Shown one piece after another: positions 47,028 through 53,984 of a stretch of 64,000 nt of DNA. The stretch lies in contig CAWDSF010000012.1 of assembly GCA_963804885.1 (NCBI GenBank), forward strand, positions 124,001-188,000. Direction: 5' to 3'. The notes beneath the pieces were generated by a model. The model made no database searches and was not told the DNA's origin. It saw nothing but the letters and a program-made list of their open reading frames with translations. This DNA comes from PALSA-1004 sp963804885. GTDB lineage: Bacteria; Pseudomonadota; Gammaproteobacteria; Burkholderiales; SG8-41. Position numbers and translations under genes: made by a program. Within the stretch, counting starts at the first letter, position 1; each line of letters starts with the position of its first letter.

Positions 47028-47222
47028 ATGGAATGGCTGCTGACGCGTGAAGTAGTAGTAGGCCTCGCGGTGCTCGGCGCGCTGCCGTCGGTCGCGGCGA
47101 GCGTCCTCGCAGCGCGCGGCGGTATTTCGCCCGCGCGCGCCAGGCAGTTAAACCTCGTCGGCTACGGCCTGATGGGGATTAGCATGTTGTTGTTCATCAT
47201 CGTCGGCTTCCGGTCGCACTAA
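47028..47222 (+). CDS. Small membrane protein of unknown function
   Basis: 64 residues with two hydrophobic segments (about 8-27 and 42-61, the latter LNLVGYGLMGISMLLFIIVGF) and a short basic loop ARGGISPARARQ between them. I do not recognise the family. It lies seven bases after ATPase B and five bases before folD, all on one strand, so it is probably in the operon. It may be an accessory subunit of the importer; this is inference from position only. Confidence 0.6.
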   Translation: MEWLLTREVVVGLAVLGALPSVAASVLAARGGISPARARQLNLVGYGLMGISMLLFIIVGFRSH

Positions 47223-47227
47223 AGCCT

Positions 47228-48112
47228 GTGACCGCCAAAATAATCGACGGCAACGCAGTCGCCCGCCACGTCAGGGGCGAGTGGAAGAAGCGGGTCGATG
47301 CGTTGAAAGCGCGCGGTGTCACGCCGGGGCTCGCGGTCGTCATCGTCGGCAACAATCCGGCGTCGCGCCTGTACGTGCGCAACAAGGTCAAGGCGTGCGG
47401 CGAAGTCGGCCTGCATTCCGAGACGCACGAATTCCCCGCCGATGTCGGCGAAGAGCCGATCGTCCGGCGCATCGAAGAACTGAATCGCAACCCGGCCATC
47501 CACGGCATCCTCGTGCAGCTGCCGCTGCCGCCGCAGCTCGAGACGCGTCGCCTGCTCGGCGCGATCGCGATCGACAAGGACGTCGACGGTTTTCATCTGT
47601 ACAACGTCGGCGGCCTGGTGGTCGGCGAGAACAATATTTTCCCGCCGTGCACCCCTTACGGCGTGCAATGCCTGCTCGAGTACGAAAACATTCCGATCGA
47701 AGGCCAGAACGTCGTGGTGGTGGGCGCGAGCAACATCGTCGGCAAGCCGATGGCGCTGATGCTGATGGCAAAAGACGCGACCGTCAGCATCTGCCACATC
47801 AAGACGCGCGATCTCGCCCAATACACGATACTCGCGGATATTCTGATAGTCGCTGCGGGATGCCCCGGCCTGATCACGGCGCCGATGGTGAAGCGCGGCG
47901 CCGCCGTGATCGATGTCGGCATCAATCGGTTGCCCGACGGGCGGCTCGCGGGCGACGTCGACTTTGACAGCGTAAAAGAGAAAGCGTCCTACATCACACC
48001 GGTGCCGGGCGGCGTTGGTCCGATGACAGTGACCATGCTGATATGCAATACTGTGGCCGCTGCCGAACGCAACGCCAACAAGAATGCCGCCCAATCCCCC
48101 GTTTCCGCCTGA
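47228..48112 (+). CDS. folD: Bifunctional methylenetetrahydrofolate dehydrogenase/cyclohydrolase, copy 1
   Basis: FolD interconverts 5,10-methylene-THF and 10-formyl-THF with NADP(H). Active-site Lys is in YVRNKVKAC, VQLPLP and KDVDGF give the folate-site Gln and Asp, and the NADP-binding GASNIVGKPMALML and PVPGGVGPMTVTML are present. The length is 294 residues. The GTG start at 47228 lies five bases after the small membrane protein. A housekeeping folD would not normally sit in an ABC operon. With copy 2 directly downstream, the pair suggests a dedicated one-carbon oxidation route. Confidence 0.93.
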   Translation: MTAKIIDGNAVARHVRGEWKKRVDALKARGVTPGLAVVIVGNNPASRLYVRNKVKACGEVGLHSETHEFPADVGEEPIVRRIEELNRNPAIHGILVQLPLPPQLETRRLLGAIAIDKDVDGFHLYNVGGLVVGENNIFPPCTPYGVQCLLEYENIPIEGQNVVVVGASNIVGKPMALMLMAKDATVSICHIKTRDLAQYTILADILIVAAGCPGLITAPMVKRGAAVIDVGINRLPDGRLAGDVDFDSVKEKASYITPVPGGVGPMTVTMLICNTVAAAERNANKNAAQSPVSA

Positions 48113-48215
48113 CTCTCCAGCGTCTGACTCCCCAGTAAATCAGTGCCCGCGGGGCTATGCTCCCGCCGATCGCTCCGGACAGCGGCACTTCCGGCAACCG
48201 GCCGCCAGCCGCTAA

Positions 48216-49073
48216 ATGGCTGCAACTCTGCTGGACGGGGCGGCGATTGCCCACCAGGTTTACGCGCAACTGAAGGAGCGCATCCGGAACCTGCACGCAC
48301 GCGGCGTGCAGCCGGGTCTGGCCGCGATCCTGATCGGGGAGAATTCCGCATCGCAGATTTATCTGAAGAACAAGTCGCAGGCCTGCCGCGACATCGGCGT
48401 GCATTCCGAAATTCTGCGTTTCGCCGCCGATTGCGGCGAAAACCAGATATTCACGACGCTGCAGAACCTGAATGCCGATCCGCGCATACACGGAATCCTC
48501 GTGCAATTGCCGCTGCCGTCGCAGTTGAATTCAGAGCGCATTCTGCAGGCAATCGCGCCGGTCAAGGACGTCGACGGATTCAACTGGGTGAACCTGGGCG
48601 CAATGGTCGCCGGGCGCACGTTGCTCGCGCCGTGCACGCCGCTGGGCGTGATGACGATGCTCGATTACGCGCGGGTGCCGATCGAGGGGCGCAGCGCGGT
48701 GGTGATAGGGCGCAGCGCAATCGTCGGCAAGCCGCTGGCGCTCATGCTGATCGCGCGCGGCGCGACGGTCAGCGTCTGCAGCTCGAAGACGCCGGATTTG
48801 CGGCAGTACACGAAGATGGCCGATATTCTCGCCGTGGCGGTGGGCAACCCGGGGCTCGTCGACGGCTCGATGATCAAGCCCGGCGCGGTCGTCATCGACG
48901 TCGGGATCAACCGGCTGCCCGGCGGCAAGCTGGTCGGCGACGTCGATTTCGCGTCGGCGAGCCGCGTCGCTTCGAAAATCACGCCGGTGCCGGGCGGCGT
49001 GGGCCGCATGACGGTGGCGATGCTGCTCGAAAATACGGTGACCGCGGCCGAACGCAGCGTCGGCTTGGGATAG
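48216..49073 (+). CDS. folD: FolD, copy 2
   Basis: Second methylene-THF dehydrogenase/cyclohydrolase, 285 residues, clearly paralogous to copy 1 but diverged (for example IGRSAIVGKPLALML versus GASNIVGKPMALML). Catalytic residues are kept: YLKNKSQAC, VQLPLP, KDVDGF, PVPGGVGRMTVAML. It lies 103 bases after copy 1. The gap holds no gene and no promoter I can support. The two copies may differ in cofactor (NAD versus NADP) or direction, which sequence alone does not settle. It converges with the GcvT-like gene, two bases apart. Confidence 0.93.
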   Translation: MAATLLDGAAIAHQVYAQLKERIRNLHARGVQPGLAAILIGENSASQIYLKNKSQACRDIGVHSEILRFAADCGENQIFTTLQNLNADPRIHGILVQLPLPSQLNSERILQAIAPVKDVDGFNWVNLGAMVAGRTLLAPCTPLGVMTMLDYARVPIEGRSAVVIGRSAIVGKPLALMLIARGATVSVCSSKTPDLRQYTKMADILAVAVGNPGLVDGSMIKPGAVVIDVGINRLPGGKLVGDVDFASASRVASKITPVPGGVGRMTVAMLLENTVTAAERSVGLG

Positions 49074-49075
49074 CG

Positions 49076-50177
49076 TTACGGCGCCCGGCGCGGCAGCCGG
49101 CGCGCGGGATCGTAAAACGGCAGGCGCGCGACCTTCGCTCTTTCGCCGCTGTCCAGCGTCACGGTGGTTCCCGGATAAGCGTCGCCTGTGGCCACGAAAC
49201 CCAAACCAAGCTCGCGTTCCATCAGCGGCGACCACGCCTTGCTGGTCATGATGGCAGTGGCGCGAGTCCGCGCCGTGGTCGTTGGCGGCACGAAGCGTGC
49301 GCCATGCAGCGGCAGCAAACCGACCAGGCGGCGGGCCGGCCGGCGCCAGCGGTGCGCGCGCACGGCAGTCGCGCCGCAGAATTCCTGCCGATAAAAATCG
49401 ATGAGCCGCGTGAGGCCGAGTTCGGCCGGCGCAGCACGCGCCGCCAGTTCGCGCGTGAACAACAGGTGCCCGGCCTCTATGCGCAACGAATCGATCGCGG
49501 CGAAACCGCCTTCGCGCAGACCGTAGTCATTGCCCTGTCTCGACCAGGGCGCTCCACAGCGCGGGGGCCACCGCATCCGCGATGACGATTTCGTAGCCGA
49601 GCTCCCCGCTATAACCGATGCGGGCGACCTGGCATTCAGCCCCGGCGAATGCCAGCTGCGTAAACCCGAAATAAGGCAGCGCGCGAACATCGGCCGTGCC
49701 CAGCGTGCGCTCGATTATCGCCGCACTGGCCGGACCCTGGACGGCCAGTACGGATTGCAGCGTCGAGCGGTCGGTTAATGCGACATCGTAAGCGCGCGCA
49801 AAGTCGGCTATGTAATTCGCGTCGCCTCGGCGTCCGGTGAAAAGCCAGTAGCGGTCACGATCGAGGCGCCATACCGTGGCATCGATAAGCACGCTGCCGT
49901 CATCGCGCAGCAGCAGCGTGTACGCGATACGCCCGCACGGCAGGGTATCGACCGCGCGCGTCTGCAGCGCGGCGAGAAAATCTCCGCTGCCCGCGCCGGT
50001 GATCTCCACGCAGTACATGAATGAAAAATCGAACAGTCCCGCGGCGCGGCGGGTGGCGAGGTGCTCGCCCGCCGCATCGGAAAAGCAGCGCGGAGTTGCG
50101 ATGCCGGGCGCAAGCGCGATCGTATCCGCGCAGCGGCCGGCGAGGAATGCGGAAAATTCCGAACCTACCTGAACCAT
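49076..50177 (-). CDS. GcvT-like aminomethyltransferase/demethylase (one +1 frameshift)
   Basis: Folate-binding GcvT/YgfZ-superfamily protein. Seen: AGLFDFSFMYCVEITGAGSGDFL, ALQTRAVDTLPCGR, VQGPASAAII, ARIGYSGELGYEI (GcvT signature), then, after one extra base near 49532, LREGGFAAIDSLRIEAG and a C-terminal barrel. The corrected length is about 366 residues, as in GcvT. gcvH and gcvP are not near, so it is unlikely to be part of a glycine cleavage system. THF-dependent demethylation, as in DmdA-type or methylamine-degrading relatives, is a reasonable reading. ATG 50177 overlaps the TauE/SafE stop by 13 bases. Confidence 0.8.
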
Positions 50178-50929
50178 CCGAGTTCGCGTCCCATGAGCCA
50201 CGCGCCGACGGCGACGCACAGCACGGCCACGAATTTACGCAGCAGGTCGGCGTTGACCGCGTGCACGATGCGCGCGCCGGCGAACACGCCGGCAATTTCG
50301 AGCAGCGTGACGGTGGCCGCGACGCCATAGTCGATCGTGCCGTATTTGAGATTCGCGAGCGTGCCCGACACCGCGGCGACGATCTGTATGACCTGGCTGG
50401 TCCCGATCGAGGTCAATGCCGGGAAGCCGCACAGCACCATGAGCGGCACCGACAGGGCGGGGCCGCCGACGCCGGTCAGGCCCGAGCCGAAACCGGCGAT
50501 GGCGCCCAGCGCCAGCAGCAAAAAGTTCTGCGCGCGCGGATGCCCCGCAAATGCCGGCTGCGGCATGCCGTGCCAGCGCGCGAGCGTATAGACGCCGGCG
50601 AATATGATGATGCCCGCCAGGATCAGCGCGAGCGCGCCGGGACCGGTCAGCGAATTGACCCACGCGCCGACGAACGCGAAAAAAACCGCGCCGAGCAGCA
50701 CCGGACGCGTCACGCTCCAGTCGATGCTGCCGCGGCGCTGAAACATGATGGTGCCGGTCACGCCGGTGAAAGCGAACGTGAACAGCGCGGTCGCCATCGC
50801 GGCGTGGATCGACAGTCCCGCGAACGCGCTGAGTGCCGGGATCAGCAGGATGCCGCCGATGCCGACCGCGCCGATCAGCGTGCCGACAGCGAAAGCGGTT
50901 GCGAGCAGCCAGACGAGATCAGGCAGCAG
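50165..50929 (-). CDS. TauE/SafE (TSUP) family membrane permease
   Basis: Family of sulfite/sulfonate or organic anion exporters with seven to nine membrane helices. Two repeats with the typical GIGGILLIPAL and GVGGPALSVPLMVLCGF motifs are present, and the length is about 254 residues. No ATG, GTG or TTG is available before the first helix. The frame opens right after GGAGG with ATT CTG CTG, so a CTG (50929 or 50926) or ATT start is most likely. The first ATG (50797) would delete one and a half helices. Sulfite export would fit sulfonate use, but the family also carries other substrates. Confidence 0.82.
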   Translation of the reverse strand: MLPDLVWLLATAFAVGTLIGAVGIGGILLIPALSAFAGLSIHAAMATALFTFAFTGVTGTIMFQRRGSIDWSVTRPVLLGAVFFAFVGAWVNSLTGPGALALILAGIIIFAGVYTLARWHGMPQPAFAGHPRAQNFLLLALGAIAGFGSGLTGVGGPALSVPLMVLCGFPALTSIGTSQVIQIVAAVSGTLANLKYGTIDYGVAATVTLLEIAGVFAGARIVHAVNADLLRKFVAVLCVAVGAWLMGRELGWFR

Positions 50930-50941
50930 AATGTCCTCCGC

Positions 50942-50972
50942 AAAAAATCAGGGGCATGTGAGCATGCCCCTG
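50942..50972 (-). terminator. Intrinsic terminator between the CNBD gene and tauE-like gene
   Basis: On the minus strand a 10-bp perfect stem (CAGGGGCATG with CATGCCCCTG, loop of four) is followed after one base by six T. It lies 30 bases after the CNBD-gene stop. The Shine-Dalgarno of the permease follows immediately after the T-run, so read-through must supply the downstream genes unless a hidden promoter exists. Confidence 0.88.
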
Positions 50973-51001
50973 GGTGCGCAGCCGTATCGTCGCACTGGCC
51001 G

Positions 51002-51466
51002 TCATCCCGAAGCAAACGCGGTGAGATTGCCGGTGATCAGCGCGTTTAGCTGCTTCATCAGCCGGTAACCGAGGCTATGGTCCGCTTCCATCAGCAGCAG
51101 GAGCTGGTCGCCGTTGATGGCGAGCACGCTGCAGGGCGAAATGCAGAAAGCCGAGGCGATCCGCTTCGGCGCCTGCTCGACCAGCGCGGCCCACCCGAAC
51201 ACTTCGCCGCGGCGCAGGACCTGGCCGGCGGCCGCGCGCCGGCTGCCGAGCCCGATGCTGAAGCGCACCATGCCGTCGACCAGCACGTAAAAGTCGGTCG
51301 CCGCGTCGCCGATGTCGTAGATCTGGCCGTCCTGGCGATAGGTCTCGATGCGGCCGAGCGCGGCCACCCGCTCGCGCTGAGCGGGCGTCAACTCGGCGAA
51401 GAAACCGGTGGCGGCGACGATCTCGGCGCCGCTCGGCGCCACGCTCGCTGGCGCGGGCGAGCTCAC
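51002..51466 (-). CDS. Stand-alone cyclic-nucleotide-binding-like domain protein
   Basis: A 154-residue protein that is essentially one CRP-type beta-roll: YDIGDAATDFYVLVDGMVRF, FGWAALVEQAPKRIA (90-104) and LAINGDQLLLLMEAD. It has no helix-turn-helix and so is not a CRP/FNR regulator. The Glu of the usual FGE cassette is Trp, as in the two fused copies of this locus. GTG 51466 overlaps the stop of the PanB-like gene (GTGA), indicating coupled translation. It may be a ligand sensor or subunit for the PanB-like protein; the role is unknown. Confidence 0.82.
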   Translation of the reverse strand: MSSPAPASVAPSGAEIVAATGFFAELTPAQRERVAALGRIETYRQDGQIYDIGDAATDFYVLVDGMVRFSIGLGSRRAAAGQVLRRGEVFGWAALVEQAPKRIASAFCISPCSVLAINGDQLLLLMEADHSLGYRLMKQLNALITGNLTAFASG

Positions 51467-52332
51467 TTTTTCCAGCCGACCTTGTCTTTGAATTTCTTGA
51501 GCTCGTCTTCCTTCATGAACACGGTGTGCTCTTTGCCGGGATAGATCCGCTTGCTGACTTCGTCGCGGTAATCGGTCAGGCCTTTTTCGATCAGCGGCAC
51601 GAGATCGCAATAGATCTTGGAGTGGCGCGGCGTGTGCTTTTCGTACAGGTGGAAGAGGTCCGAGCCGATGATGTGCACGCCGTCCGACGTGTTGCCCGAG
51701 CCCAGGCTGATGACCGGCACCGGCAGCGTCTCGGTCAGATACTGCGAGACTTCCGACGTCACGACTTCGGTCATGATCGAGAAGCAGCCGGCGTCGACGA
51801 ACGCCCACGCGTCGTCGACGAGTTCCTTCGCGCGGTCGGCAGTCTTGCCCTGCGCGGCGAAGCCGCCCAGCTGCGGGATGCGCATCGGGCAGATGCCGAT
51901 ATGGCCCTGCACCGGAATGCCGGCCTTGACGATCGCCTCGATGTACTTCGCGTGATGCTGGTTGCCTTCGCACTTCATCACTTCGGCGCCGGCCTGCGAC
52001 ACGTACTTGGCGGCGTTGTCGACCGCCTGCTGCGCGGACAGGTGAAAGCTCATGTACGGCATGTCGACCATGCGCAAGCCGTACTGCGAGCCGCGCTTGA
52101 CGGCCTGCGCCATGAACAGCACTTCCTCGAACGACACCGACGTCGTCGACTCGTGCCCGAACAGCACCATGCCGCCGGTGTCGGACACGCACAGGATGTC
52201 GATGCCGACGCGGTCGGCGACGATTGCGGTTTCGTAGTCGTAAACGGCCAGCTGGACGATGGGTTCGCCTTTTTTCTTCTTCTCCATCAACATCGGGATC
52301 GTGACTTTCTTGCGTGCGGCGGGTTCGGCCAT
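51463..52332 (-). CDS. PanB-like protein (ketopantoate hydroxymethyltransferase superfamily)
   Basis: The 289 residues align along PanB, which transfers a hydroxymethyl group from methylene-THF to 2-oxoisovalerate. Conserved: VSDTGGMVLFGHEST (metal Asp), RMVDMPYMSF (Asp), AEVMKCEGN (Lys), VQGHIGICPMRIPQLGGF, and FSIMTEVV (catalytic Glu). Divergence from housekeeping PanB includes SDTGG for GDS, SGNTSDG for AGPxCDG, and an extended C-terminus (about residues 255-289). It is not next to panC or panD. It leads an operon with the CNBD protein under its own sigma-54 promoter. I infer a C1-transfer or C-C lyase role in the island's pathway rather than pantothenate synthesis. Confidence 0.8.
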   Translation of the reverse strand: MAEPAARKKVTIPMLMEKKKKGEPIVQLAVYDYETAIVADRVGIDILCVSDTGGMVLFGHESTTSVSFEEVLFMAQAVKRGSQYGLRMVDMPYMSFHLSAQQAVDNAAKYVSQAGAEVMKCEGNQHHAKYIEAIVKAGIPVQGHIGICPMRIPQLGGFAAQGKTADRAKELVDDAWAFVDAGCFSIMTEVVTSEVSQYLTETLPVPVISLGSGNTSDGVHIIGSDLFHLYEKHTPRHSKIYCDLVPLIEKGLTDYRDEVSKRIYPGKEHTVFMKEDELKKFKDKVGWKK

Positions 52333-52388
52333 GGCTGCCTCCTAGGGTGGTTTTATTCTGAATACGGGTTAAGACCTGCTATGCGTAA

Positions 52389-52403
52389 GCAATCCTTATG
52401 CCA
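52389..52403 (-). promoter_or_regulatory. Sigma-54 promoter of the PanB-like operon
   Basis: Read on the minus strand, TGGCAT-N5-TTGC (followed by T) matches the -24/-12 consensus at nine of ten positions with correct GG/GC spacing. The predicted start is near 52377, about 45 bases before the ATG at 52332, which has CTAGGAGG upstream. Confidence 0.82.
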
Positions 52404-52434
52404 ATGGTTTACAAGGAAAAATTGACTGAATTGA

Positions 52435-52452
52435 GGGGCTTGCGGAAGCCCC
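52435..52452 (-). other. Hairpin between the response-regulator gene and the PanB-like promoter
   Basis: A 7-bp perfect stem (GGGGCTT/AAGCCCC, loop of four) lies about 100 bases after the response-regulator stop. The nearest T-run on the minus strand is 14 bases further on, so it is at best a weak terminator for the regulator operon. Confidence 0.4.
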
Positions 52453-52473
52453 GGTCAGGCGTGCGCAGGCCTG

Positions 52474-52496
52474 GTTTCCAAACGAAACGGCGGCTG
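52474..52496 (-). promoter_or_regulatory. Candidate activator site (UAS) of the PanB-like operon
   Basis: Read on the minus strand the core is GTTTCGTTTGGAAAC, preceded by CAGCCGCC. It matches the Rieske-operon element at 22 of 23 positions in the same orientation. It ends 70 bases before the -24 element (74 in the Rieske operon). Another GAAAC half-site overlaps upstream (52496-52500). Confidence 0.75.
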
Positions 52497-52552
52497 TTTC
52501 TTAAGCACCTGCGCGAGCCGCGGGCGATCCAGCCGCGCAGCGCGCAGCACGG

Positions 52553-53984
52553 CTAGGCGCGTGCGCGTGAACCTGCGCTGCGCGCGGGCCGGCTGCCGGC
52601 ACGGAACAATCCCCACCGGTTGCGGCGCACCCACAACGCTTTACGCCCGATTCCCAGCATCGCCGCGAGTTCCTGTTCGCTGTAGCGGTCCTGGTGGCGT
52701 CTGACGAATTCGGCGATATAGTCTTCGACCGACAGTGCGGCCGCTGCGGCGCCATCTTTTGCGGCATCCTGCGGCGGCAGTCGGCTCGAGCGCCGAGAGG
52801 TCGGAAAAATCGCGCGCCGTCAGAGTAGGGCCATCGGCCAGGATGACCGCGCGCTCGATCACGTTTTCGAGTTCGCGCACGTTGCCCGGCCACCGATAGC
52901 GACTCAAGAGGTCCTTTACATCGTCGCCGAGATTCGTGATGTCCTTCGACAGGCGCCGGCTGTGCACGGCGACGAAATGTTGCGCGAGCAGCTCGATGTC
53001 CTTGCCGCGCTCGCGCAGCGGCGGCACGTTGATGTTGATGACGTTGAGCCGGTAAAAGAGATCGGCGCGAAACGCGCCCTGCGCGGTCGCGCTTTTCAAA
53101 TCGCGGTTGCTCGCGGCCAGAAACCGCACGTCCGTGTGAAACACGCGCGGCGAGCCCAGCGGCCGCACCTGCTTTTCCTGGATTACGCGCAGCAGCTTCA
53201 CCTGCAGTTGCGGCGCCAGTTCGGAAATCTCGTCGAGAAAGAGCGTGCCGCCATGCGCTTCGCGGATCAGGCCTTCGGTCGCCGCCACGGCGCCCGTGTA
53301 CGCGCCCTTCGTATGCCCGAACAATTCGGACTCGAGCAGCTCGGCGGGAATCGCGCCGCAATTGATGGGCACGAACGGCCGTTCCGCGCGCGGGCTCGAG
53401 CGGTGGATCGCCTGCGCGACCAGCTCCTTGCCCGTGCCGCTTTCGCCCTGGATCAGCACGTTCGCATCGGTGGCCGCTACTTTGTCGATCAGCTCGTATA
53501 CGCGCTTGATGCCGGCGCTGCTGCCGATGATCTCGGCGCTGGCGCGCGACTTCAGGAGGCTGCGCCGCAGCAATGCGTTTTCGCGCTGCATGCGCCGCTC
53601 GTTCAGCGCGCGCTCGATTGCGAACAGCAGCGCATCGTTGTGAAACGGCTTGATCACATAATCGACCGCGCCGTTCTTCAGCGCTTCGATCGCGGTGTCG
53701 AGCGACGAATAGCTCGTCATCATGATGATCGGCAGCGCGGGCTGCGCGGCGTGCAGCGTGCGGATGACTTCCATGCCGTCGCCGTCGGGCAAGCGCAGGT
53801 CGGTGATGACGAGCTCGAATTCGCTGGCGGTCGCGCGGGCGATGCCGTCCCGGGCGCGGCTGGCGAGCTCGACGCGGTAGCCGCGCGCAGGCAGCAGCAG
53901 CTCGATGCTCGCGCTGACGCCCGGATCATCTTCGATGACCAGAATCCGTTCGTTGCGCGGGGATGCGGGTACCGCTTCGCTCAT
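52553..53984 (-). CDS. Sigma-54-dependent response regulator (NtrC family, one +1 frameshift)
   Basis: Receiver domain (residues about 12-125) with phospho-acceptor Asp62 in VITDLRLPDG, then an AAA+ domain with Walker A GESGTGKE (180-187), the sigma-54 contact loop GAYTGA (227-232, Tyr for the usual Phe) and the arginine-finger region. A C-terminal Fis-type helix-turn-helix (SEQELAAMLGIGRKALWVRR) follows. One extra base near 52781 separates the AAA+ domain from the DNA-binding domain; correction gives about 476 residues. ATG 53984 overlaps the kinase stop (ATGA). The two sigma-54 promoters of the island are the obvious targets. Confidence 0.93.

Noticed and set aside
48113..48215. Sigma-54-like motif between the two folD genes (GGCAC-N5-GGCA)
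   Set aside because: The -12 half lacks the TGC core, and the position does not show the shared enhancer seen at the two accepted promoters.
51002..51466. CRP/FNR-type transcription factor
   Set aside because: The protein ends after the beta-roll and short helix; there is no helix-turn-helix.
52435..52452. Terminator of the response-regulator operon
   Set aside because: The stem is good but the T-run is 14 bases away, so it is listed only as a hairpin with low confidence.
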